Part shown: one piece after another, positions 56,122 to 64,000 of the stretch
Numbering within the stretch: position 1 is the first letter of the stretch
Layout of the letters: each line of letters opens with the position of its first letter
Program-made: the position numbers and the translations under genes
DNA from: Bacteroidota bacterium
GTDB lineage: Bacteria; Bacteroidota; Bacteroidia; UBA8524
Reading direction: 5' to 3'
Length of the DNA: 64,000 nucleotides
Assembly: GCA_016124735.1 (NCBI GenBank)
Contig: WGMZ01000002.1
Span: 46,650 to 110,649, forward strand
The notes under the pieces: generated by a model
What the model saw: only the letters and a program-made list of their open reading frames with translations
What the model was told of the DNA's origin: nothing
Databases searched by the model: none

Positions 56122-56625
56122 TCACCGGAATACTTTTGCTTTCATCATCTTTAAAAGAATATCCTCACAATCGGAATACTTGGAGTTAAAGAAGGCTTTG
56201 GTGAGGAGCACAATCAATACAATAGTTATTGGCAGTCCGTAGGGAAAGAAATTACTCCAGGGAGTTTCGGTCCATGGAAAATATACCAATCCGATTTCAA
56301 TCAGTATATTCGATACGATAACCGAATCGATCAATATTTCCTGCCATTTTGGTAAGATTACACTTAGATGAATTACAGTAAATTCCTTTCCAGATTCAAT
56401 CCGACCCAGAATCTCGGGTCGAATTTGGTTATTGATACCCATATCAAAGATTTGCTTTAATGAAAAGCGGTGTTCGTCCTGATTGAATTTTGCCTTGAAG
56501 AAAGTTGTGATTTTTAAATTGTTTCGGTTTCCTCCAACGGAATGCAATTGCAACTTTTCGAAGATCTCCGATTCGCTCAGTGGAGATTGAAGCTTTCTTT
56601 GTTTTTTATAGAATATTCCTATCAT
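56122..56625 (-). CDS. hypothetical membrane protein
   Basis: 167-aa ORF with two predicted TM helices near the C-terminus. Confidence 0.5.
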   Translation of the reverse strand: MIGIFYKKQRKLQSPLSESEIFEKLQLHSVGGNRNNLKITTFFKAKFNQDEHRFSLKQIFDMGINNQIRPEILGRIESGKEFTVIHLSVILPKWQEILIDSVIVSNILIEIGLVYFPWTETPWSNFFPYGLPITIVLIVLLTKAFFNSKYSDCEDILLKMMKAKVFR

Positions 56626-56730
56626 AGGTTATTTTGTATTTCCGATTCCGTCAAATTTTTAATGCACTCTTCCCGTATCGCCCAGATCTGCTCAAAAGTA
56701 TAAGGAATGTGATTTTCAGAAATCCATGGT

Positions 56731-58197
56731 CTATGGTCTATGCTCCATGGACTTCTCCATGGCAAAACCACTCAACCACAAGCCCAACCAGGTGAGCATG
56801 CCGTTCACCAGCAGAATCTCATAGCCAAAAGTATAGCCGAGCTTTTCCGGAGCCATGTCGGCGATATAATAGGAAATCAACGGCGAGAGCAAACAGATGG
56901 CCGGGCTCCAATTGTCCTTTATTGTTCTCTTACTGAACATGCCAAAAGCAAAAAGACCCAGCAGCGGGCCATACGTGTAAGAGGCCACCTTAAAAATAAT
57001 ATCGATCAGGCTGTCGTCGTGAAATTGACGGGTAATTACAATGATGATGACAGTCAGTACAGCAAAGGCAAAATGCACGTTCTTCCGTAACGATTCCTGC
57101 TCTTTCGGCGCTCTTTTTTCAATATCCATGATGTCGATGCAAAAGGAGGTGGTCAAAGCCGTGAGTGCCGAATCGGCGCTGGAATAGGCGGCGGCAATCA
57201 ATCCTAAAATAAAGAATATACCCACCAGGGAACCCAATCCACCGTTCATGGCCACTTCCCCAAAGAGGTTGTCGGCTTTAGCGGGCATGTCCATCCCGGT
57301 ATGCTGCGCATAGAGGTACAAGAGTGCGCCCAAACAGAGAAATAAAAGGTTGGCAAAAATCAACACCACGGAAAAACTCACCATGTTCTTCTGTGCCTCT
57401 CCAATGTTTTTGCAGGTCAGGTTTTTCTGCATCATGTCCTGATCCAGCCCAGTCATTACCAGGGCAATTAAAGCTCCGGAAAGGAATTGTTTGTAGAAAT
57501 ATCGGGGATCGCCCGGATCATCAAAAAAGAAGATTTGCGAATAATTGCTCTGCCTTACCTGCTCAATCACTTCTCCAATGCTCCATCCCAGCTGTTTTCC
57601 AATCAAAACTATGGCAAATACCAGCGCCAACAGCATGAAAGTGGTTTGCAGCGTATCGGTCCAGACAATGGTTTTTATTCCACCTTTTCGGGTATAGAGC
57701 CATACCAGTAAGATCGAAAGTCCCACCGTTAATGGAAAAGGGACGTTCAATTGATCAAACAGAATAACCTGAAGCACATTCGCCACCAGATACATACGCA
57801 GGGAAGAGCCCATTAATCGGGAAAGAAGAAAAAAGGCCGAGCCGGTTTTATAAGTGGTTTCTCCAAAGCGCCCCTTCAGAAAAGAATAAATCGTGGTGAG
57901 CTTCAGCCTGTAATACAAGGGCATCAGCACAAAGGCAATCAGCAAATAGCCGGGAATATATCCGAGAACCATTTGCATATAGGAAAACTGCCTGGTTTCT
58001 ACCCAACCGGGTACGGAGATGAAGGTTACTCCCGACAAAGAAGCGCCAATCATCCCAAAGGCCACAAGCCACCAGGAGGAGTTTCTGTTGGCCGTGAAAT
58101 AGGTTGCATTGTCGGCATTTCGCGAGGTGAGTCGTGACACGACAAATAATAGGAGGAAGTAGCCAAGCAGGCAGGAAACAATCAGGGTGGTATCCAT
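56731..58197 (-). CDS. sodium:solute symporter (SSS family)
   Basis: NRNSSWWLVAFGMIGASLSGVTFISVPGWV; AAYSSADSALTALTTSF; multi-TM. Confidence 0.93.
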   Translation of the reverse strand: MDTTLIVSCLLGYFLLLFVVSRLTSRNADNATYFTANRNSSWWLVAFGMIGASLSGVTFISVPGWVETRQFSYMQMVLGYIPGYLLIAFVLMPLYYRLKLTTIYSFLKGRFGETTYKTGSAFFLLSRLMGSSLRMYLVANVLQVILFDQLNVPFPLTVGLSILLVWLYTRKGGIKTIVWTDTLQTTFMLLALVFAIVLIGKQLGWSIGEVIEQVRQSNYSQIFFFDDPGDPRYFYKQFLSGALIALVMTGLDQDMMQKNLTCKNIGEAQKNMVSFSVVLIFANLLFLCLGALLYLYAQHTGMDMPAKADNLFGEVAMNGGLGSLVGIFFILGLIAAAYSSADSALTALTTSFCIDIMDIEKRAPKEQESLRKNVHFAFAVLTVIIIVITRQFHDDSLIDIIFKVASYTYGPLLGLFAFGMFSKRTIKDNWSPAICLLSPLISYYIADMAPEKLGYTFGYEILLVNGMLTWLGLWLSGFAMEKSMEHRP

Positions 58198-58299
58198 CTT
58201 CTATGCAAATACGGTAAAAGCAAAAAGAGGCCAAAATATGTACACAGAAAACTTATTTCCCGGTAGAATTCATAGCTTTGAAAGCCTCAAATTAAGCGC

Positions 58300-59745
58300 A
58301 TGTCAGTTAAAATAGGAACCAACAAAAAAAGCCAGGAAGGCAGCGAAGAAGCTGTTTTGTTTCTCATTAAAAAGAATAGCAAATTGGATGAACTTCGTCT
58401 CAGCGCTGAACAGGAGGACTACCTGAAATCCCAAATAAAAAAAGAAAAAGAACTGGTATCTCTAGGGTCGATGGACAAGGTATGCGCAGTGGCAGTTGAT
58501 TATGGGAAGAAAGATGCCATCGCCAGAAGAGAGGCATACCGAAAGCTGGGCGCTTCATTCTGCAGCATGGTGAATGCAGCAGAAGTGAATACCGCACGAA
58601 TCATCGATCTGAGCGATTCGAAGAATGATTGGTACGACGTAGCAGAAGGCATCTCCTTGTCGAACTACCAATTCCTCAAATACAGGAAAGAAGAAGAAAA
58701 AGAGAGAAACCCTCTGGAAACCATTGCAGTACAGGCAAAACATTCTTCGGATGAGAGAATGCACGAGCTGAATTGCACCGTCGCTTCTGTTTTCTGGGCA
58801 CGCGACCTGGTCAATGAACCAGTCATTACCCTGGATGCTTTAAAGCTAAGTGAAGAAGCGGAACGGATGGGCGAGAAAGCCGGCATCAAGGTGGAAGTAT
58901 TCAATAAAACCAAGCTGGAGGCGCTGAAATTTGGCGGACTCCTGGCGGTAAATTCCGGGAGCCAGACTCCTCCTACCTTTACGATCATGGAATACAAGCC
59001 AAAAAAGGCCGTCAATGATAAACCCATCGTTCTGGTAGGAAAAGGGGTGGTTTACGATACGGGTGGCCTGAGCCTCAAACCCACTTCATCTATGGATACG
59101 ATGAAATCGGATATGGGCGGAGCTGCTGCTGTGATGGCGGCCATCTATGGAGCGGCAAGTATGGAACTTCCGGTACATGTAGTGGCTTTGATTCCGGCAA
59201 CAGACAACCGTCCCGGCGAAATGGCCTATACTCCGGGAGATGTCATTAAAATGTACAATGGTCTACAGGTGGAGGTGCTGAACACCGACGCTGAGGGACG
59301 CATGATTTTGGCCGATGCATTGGCTTATGCTGCGAAATACGATCCGGAACTAGTCATGGATTTTGCTACTCTGACTGGTGCAGCAGCCATGGCCATTGGT
59401 CAATATGGAATTGTATGCATGGGAACAGCAGAAGAGAAAGTGAAACAGAGCCTAAAAAAATCGGGAGATGAGGTCTATGAAAGACTGGTGGAGTTTCCTT
59501 TTTGGGATGAATACAAAGACCTTTTGAAAAGTGATATCGCCGACATGAAAAATATTGGCGGACCAGTTGGAGGAGCGATCACTGCAGGAAAATTCCTGGA
59601 GCATTTCACCTCCTATCCATGGATGCATTTTGATATTGCCGGTCCGGCATACATCAAAGGAAACGATTCTTACAGAGGAAAAAATGGAACAGGCGCCGCC
59701 GTGCGCTTTTTGATCAATTACCTTCAAAACAGAGCGAAAAAATGA
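58300..59745 (+). CDS. leucyl aminopeptidase family protein (M17)
   Basis: VGKGVVYDTGGLSLKP; KSDMGGAAAVMA; NTDAEGRMILADALAYA. Confidence 0.95.
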   Translation: MSVKIGTNKKSQEGSEEAVLFLIKKNSKLDELRLSAEQEDYLKSQIKKEKELVSLGSMDKVCAVAVDYGKKDAIARREAYRKLGASFCSMVNAAEVNTARIIDLSDSKNDWYDVAEGISLSNYQFLKYRKEEEKERNPLETIAVQAKHSSDERMHELNCTVASVFWARDLVNEPVITLDALKLSEEAERMGEKAGIKVEVFNKTKLEALKFGGLLAVNSGSQTPPTFTIMEYKPKKAVNDKPIVLVGKGVVYDTGGLSLKPTSSMDTMKSDMGGAAAVMAAIYGAASMELPVHVVALIPATDNRPGEMAYTPGDVIKMYNGLQVEVLNTDAEGRMILADALAYAAKYDPELVMDFATLTGAAAMAIGQYGIVCMGTAEEKVKQSLKKSGDEVYERLVEFPFWDEYKDLLKSDIADMKNIGGPVGGAITAGKFLEHFTSYPWMHFDIAGPAYIKGNDSYRGKNGTGAAVRFLINYLQNRAKK

Positions 59746-60812
59746 GCAAAGAACATATCCGTGTGGCCATTAGCCTGGGCGATTACAACGGCGTGGGCCC
59801 TGAAGTAATTCTAAAGTCCCTGAGTAATCCGAAAATTACGGAGTTCTGCACGCCATGTATCTATGCGAGCCCTAAGGTCATATCTTATTTTAAGAAACAG
59901 ATGGGACTGCATGATCTGCATATTTATTTTGCCGATTCGGCCAACCACATCCACCACCGAAAGGTCAATCTGGTGGTGACATGGGATGAAGAAACGGCCA
60001 TACAATCCGGCACGGCTTCACAGGAATCGGGCGATTATGCTTTCAAATCGCTTGAAGCAGCAACCCGGGATGTTTTGAACGGAGACATGGACGTGCTGGT
60101 TACGGCTCCATTAGACAAGTCTACGGTGAATCGGGCAGAACGGCCCTTCCACGGGCATACCGATTATCTGGCGGAGATGGATGGGGCAGAAAATCATATG
60201 ATGATTTTGGTCTGCGACGAGATGCGTGTGGGATTGGTAACGGGACATGTTCCCATTAAAGAGGTAGCAAGTCAGATCGATAAAGACAAAATCATCCAAT
60301 CCATACAGGCACTGAATAACTCGCTGAGTGAAGATTTTGGCATTGGAAAGCCTCGTATTGCTGTTTTGGGCTTAAACCCGCACGCCGGAGATAATGGTCT
60401 GCTTGGTGATGAAGAGAGTAACTTTATTTTGCCGGCTGTGAAAGAAGCCATTGAAGCGGGCATTTATGCTTTTGGGCCATACCCATCCGATGGATTTTTT
60501 GGCACCGAGGAATTCAAAAAATTTGATGGAATTCTGGCCATGTACCACGATCAGGGTTTGATTCCTTTCAAATTGCTGGGTTTTGAAGATGGAGTAAATT
60601 TCACTTCGGGACTCTCTTTTATCCGAACTTCTCCGGATCACGGAACAGCTTATGCTATTGCGGGACAGGGAACAGCCGTCGAATCCAGCTTCAGAAATGC
60701 CTTGTACCTGGCGGTCGATTTATACCGTAAAAGGAAGCGGATTGAAGATGATTCCTCGAATCCACTCAAGTTTACACCCTTAAGAAGGGAACGCTTTCGA
60801 ATGGATTTTTAG
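59742..60812 (+). CDS. pdxA: 4-hydroxythreonine-4-phosphate dehydrogenase
   Basis: ISLGDYNGVGPEVILK; APLDKSTVN; GHTDYLAEM; LGLNPHAGDNGLLGDEE; MYHDQGLIPFKLLGF. Confidence 0.96.
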   Translation: MSKEHIRVAISLGDYNGVGPEVILKSLSNPKITEFCTPCIYASPKVISYFKKQMGLHDLHIYFADSANHIHHRKVNLVVTWDEETAIQSGTASQESGDYAFKSLEAATRDVLNGDMDVLVTAPLDKSTVNRAERPFHGHTDYLAEMDGAENHMMILVCDEMRVGLVTGHVPIKEVASQIDKDKIIQSIQALNNSLSEDFGIGKPRIAVLGLNPHAGDNGLLGDEESNFILPAVKEAIEAGIYAFGPYPSDGFFGTEEFKKFDGILAMYHDQGLIPFKLLGFEDGVNFTSGLSFIRTSPDHGTAYAIAGQGTAVESSFRNALYLAVDLYRKRKRIEDDSSNPLKFTPLRRERFRMDF

Positions 60813-60912
60813 ATTCCATTTAAAGAAGGATTTCACCGGTAAAATGGGAAAAAGCCCCATTCAAAAAAGAGTGCAATTATAAGCGGTTCCAAAGAGTGTA
60901 TTTTGAACTCTA

Positions 60913-61710
60913 ATGAATGATTTCCCACTTTTTTCCGGCCAGAAAAAAAATTCAGAACCCACTGTTTTAATCGTAGATGATTCGCGACTCATACGAAGTT
61001 TGTTGCGGGTTGTCCTCGAGAAAGAATTCCGTGTAATCGAAGCAGATAACGGAGCCAAAGGGCTGATGATGGCGTTGCAAGAGGTACCGGAAATCATTAT
61101 TACGGATTTGATGATGCCCGAATTGGATGGGTACCAAATGGTGCGAAGCATTCGCAATGACGAGAAAGCGGCCCACATTCCGGTTATTATGCTTACCACA
61201 GTAGATACAGAATTTAACGAGCTGGAAGGCTACCGTTCCGGGGTAGATGCGTATTTGCTAAAACCATTTACCAAAGAACAATTGGAGGTGAGGATCGAGA
61301 ATTTGATCCGAAACAGAAATTTGTGTTTTTCAAAAATGCAAAAACTGACTTCCATGTCATTCACAGCAATGGATTCGGAGATGAATTTCGGCGACCGACT
61401 CATTTATCATCTGAATAAGGAATTTGACAATCCAAATTTAAAAGTGAAAAACTTGTCAGATGCCTTGTCTATGAGTGTGTCCACATTTGAACGCCGAATC
61501 AAAGATCTTTATGACACGACTCCAAAGCTTTTTATACGGAACTACCGGATGGAGCAGGCAATAGAAATGCTGAGAGAAGGACATATGAATGTGAGCGGCG
61601 TGGCGAGGGCCTGTGGTTTTGAAAATATCTCTTACTTCTCACTGTGTTTCCGTGAAAAGTTTGGGTACAGTCCATCTCGGGTCAACAGTCTTGCTGTCGC
61701 CAACGCGTAG
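60913..61710 (+). CDS. response regulator with AraC-type HTH output domain
   Basis: VLIVDDSRLIRSLLRVVLE; ITDLMMPELDGYQ; AYLLKPF; AraC HTH ...MEQAIEMLREGHMNVSGVARACGFENISYFSLCFREKFGYSPS. Confidence 0.93.
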   Translation: MNDFPLFSGQKKNSEPTVLIVDDSRLIRSLLRVVLEKEFRVIEADNGAKGLMMALQEVPEIIITDLMMPELDGYQMVRSIRNDEKAAHIPVIMLTTVDTEFNELEGYRSGVDAYLLKPFTKEQLEVRIENLIRNRNLCFSKMQKLTSMSFTAMDSEMNFGDRLIYHLNKEFDNPNLKVKNLSDALSMSVSTFERRIKDLYDTTPKLFIRNYRMEQAIEMLREGHMNVSGVARACGFENISYFSLCFREKFGYSPSRVNSLAVANA

Positions 61711-61815
61711 TTTCTTAAAAAAAGCAGGAGTCCCGGTTTCTTAATAATTAGATAACAAATCTTCCGCCTCCCTAACCGGGCACTGCCTCTGCTGATCTGC
61801 TCAGCAATGATGGTT

Positions 61816-63852
61816 TTACTTTATCACTTTTAATGTTTTTCTGAATCCTGTGCTTCGAGCCTCCACAATATAGACGCCGGGTTCCTGTATCATCTGATTC
61901 GGAATGGTTTGATGTCCCGGATTTTCCAGTTCATATTGGGCCATTAATTTTCCGCTCAATGTGTAAATAGATATATATACGGGTTCTTTTTCAACCAAAT
62001 TAATATACACAGTATTGAAGTCCTGATAGAGTTCGAACCCTGCTTCCCCGCTTATGCCTATACCCGTTGCTCCTTTTTTCTCCAGATGAAGAATAAAACG
62101 CAAGTTGTTGGTGCCATTATTTTCAAAAGAGTAGGCACCGTTTTTAAGGTCCATCTTTATTCCTGTCAGTTTATCTTCCAGAAGAACGTTCCATGCAGCA
62201 TCGAGTTCACTGAAATCGAGGCTTATTTCTGCTTTTCCTTTCGTATTGCTTTTGTAGCTTAAAGGAATGCTAACCTCATTCAGGGATGAAGGCAAAGCAT
62301 TAATACTAAGTCTGGCTCCGCCGATTAGAGAAGATAAGGAAGGCGCAGCGCCCAATCCATCCAGCTTGTAAGCGTCGCCGATATTGTCGAAACCTTGAGT
62401 GGCATCTGCCGTAAAATATACTACACATTGGTCCTTCATTCCATTTGCATCGCTCACGTTGAGTCGCAGCAAATCGTAATTGTTCTTTAATAAAGTGGCC
62501 ACATTGGAAGTTGACGTAGTTCGTTCGGCATTGGTAATGGTCAGTGTTTGATTGCTGGAGGATTTAACCCAGAAACCAGCAAATGGTGGAATATTGCTGA
62601 TGGTATTGCCCGATTCTGTGTTGTGGTAATTTACAATACTCACTCCACTGCTGCTGTATACCTCATATTGCTGACTGGCATAATTATACACATGGATAGC
62701 TTTGTAGCTTGGTGTAAAATTGGTATTTCGGGTGCTTAGCAAAGCAGAAATACTCAAATTGCAGGGATAGGGATTCGGAATGAAATTCCATCCGGTGGCC
62801 ATGGTTATGCCGGAGCTGGTGTCGGGATCTGTATAGGCAAACAAATTAAAGGTTTTGTTACCCGTGCTATTTGTCCCGGAAACACTGAGTTTGCCCGAGA
62901 AATCATGCAATCCATTGCTGTTGTTGTTGGCATAGATGATATATGGCCGGGTATTATCGTCGGTGGACGAAGCAGCGGTCCAACCATTGCATAAGCCCGT
63001 TGTTCCATTTTGAGCAGGGTTCCAGTAGTAGGTGTTAATTTCATTGGCCGGTGTATGGCCCGAGTACACTTGATTGATTCCACTCAGGTTTGCCAGGGTA
63101 GAAACAAGGGGCAGGGCAATTGGGCGCCAGCCGGCACCGGTTCCGGAAGCAGTCATTTCCATGGTGATATTTCCTGTTATCGTGCCGTTTCCCGGAGCAA
63201 TTTGACCGTAGGAACCTGGAGATGATGAAATAAGAGTCAGATTGTCGCTGGTATTCAGTATTCCGCTGCTACTTGTGTATACACCGGAAATCCGGATCGC
63301 GTTACCTAAGGTTATCGTTCCGCTGGTGTTCAGCGTTAGGTTAATAAAAGAGTTGGTCGTGCCGGAATTCGTTTGGTCAAAGTAAAGCGTGCCATTGGCA
63401 TTTGCGGTAAGATTCAGGCTGCTTTTCCCATCAGATGAAATCGTATTGACGCTGGAACTTCCTGTGATATTGGAGCTGATGGATAAGGTTCCGGACTTAA
63501 GACTAATAGTACCGGAGCCTAGGCTTAAAGTGTCGGTTTTTAAATCACCTTCTGCGGTGAGGGTAACTCCGTTTATTATGCTGATACTGGAATAGGTGGC
63601 TCCGTTCGGAAGGCTGATATTGCTGCTCACTGTGAGCGCGGGGAGTGAACTTGTTCCGGTTCCTTCAATGGTTCCGGTATTTGCCAATGTGGCCCCGCTG
63701 CTAATGGTTAATGTGCCATTGTTGGTAATGGTTCCAGAATTGGTCAGGGTACCTCCTGCCTGCACCACCATGCTTGCCCCTCCCGAAATCGTGGCAGAGG
63801 AGGTATTGGTCATGTTGCCATAAATATTAAGTGTACCGGCATTTACATTCAC
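61816..63852 (-). CDS. T9SS type A sorting-domain protein, apparently lacking its N-terminus
   Basis: C-terminal GFELYQDFNTVYINLVEKEPVYISIYTLSGKLMAQYELENPGHQTIPNQMIQEPGVYIVEARSTGFRKTLKVIK; N-terminal Gly/Ser/Thr repeats; no signal peptide. Confidence 0.85.
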   Translation of the reverse strand: MNVNAGTLNIYGNMTNTSSATISGGASMVVQAGGTLTNSGTITNNGTLTISSGATLANTGTIEGTGTSSLPALTVSSNISLPNGATYSSISIINGVTLTAEGDLKTDTLSLGSGTISLKSGTLSISSNITGSSSVNTISSDGKSSLNLTANANGTLYFDQTNSGTTNSFINLTLNTSGTITLGNAIRISGVYTSSSGILNTSDNLTLISSSPGSYGQIAPGNGTITGNITMEMTASGTGAGWRPIALPLVSTLANLSGINQVYSGHTPANEINTYYWNPAQNGTTGLCNGWTAASSTDDNTRPYIIYANNNSNGLHDFSGKLSVSGTNSTGNKTFNLFAYTDPDTSSGITMATGWNFIPNPYPCNLSISALLSTRNTNFTPSYKAIHVYNYASQQYEVYSSSGVSIVNYHNTESGNTISNIPPFAGFWVKSSSNQTLTITNAERTTSTSNVATLLKNNYDLLRLNVSDANGMKDQCVVYFTADATQGFDNIGDAYKLDGLGAAPSLSSLIGGARLSINALPSSLNEVSIPLSYKSNTKGKAEISLDFSELDAAWNVLLEDKLTGIKMDLKNGAYSFENNGTNNLRFILHLEKKGATGIGISGEAGFELYQDFNTVYINLVEKEPVYISIYTLSGKLMAQYELENPGHQTIPNQMIQEPGVYIVEARSTGFRKTLKVIK

Positions 63853-64000
63853 GGTATTGTAATTAGGGTCTGCTGATTTTATTGGGTTACAAAATGTGTA
63901 ATGCTATAGATTTTGACCAGGTTGCTTGGCGAGTTGGCATTTAATCTGGACATAAACGGAGCATAGGAGTGTCGGATTGAACTCAGATGGGCCTTTAGTA

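Overview
The window is a chromosomal segment from a Bacteroidota-type bacterium, inferred from the MurF-Alr fusion, T9SS C-terminal sorting domain, DUF4421/TPR/lipoprotein families and TAnnTTTG-like -7 boxes. Most of it is densely packed housekeeping genes: frr, murF-alr, rsmA, mgtE, aspS, coaX, birA, rsfS, pdxA, M17 aminopeptidase, lptC and an E1 alpha/beta 2-oxoacid dehydrogenase. A MarR-associated beta-oxidation operon lies at about 16.5-26 kb. It contains a eukaryotic-type acyl-CoA-binding protein and two DUF4442-like hotdog ORFs, and palindromic operator-like sites (TATGCGCGCATA / TATGCGTGCATA) flank it. The accessory region is about 27.0-32.6 kb. There, a tRNA-Met(CAT) anchors five tandem ~158-bp units made of a degenerate tRNA 3' end, a terminator hairpin and a GC-rich hairpin. 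Two further units lie 2-4 kb away, each fused to a copy of the 3' end of a CMAH-like metallo-beta-lactamase-fold gene. These bracket a sulfotransferase gene and a truncated IS1595-like transposase. Just past the tRNA is a separate array of three ~183-bp hairpin-rich repeats. I regard this repeat/tRNA locus as the best candidate for something undescribed, but sequence alone cannot separate a functional system from decayed repeats. All family names are from recognition of the translated sequence; no database search was run.
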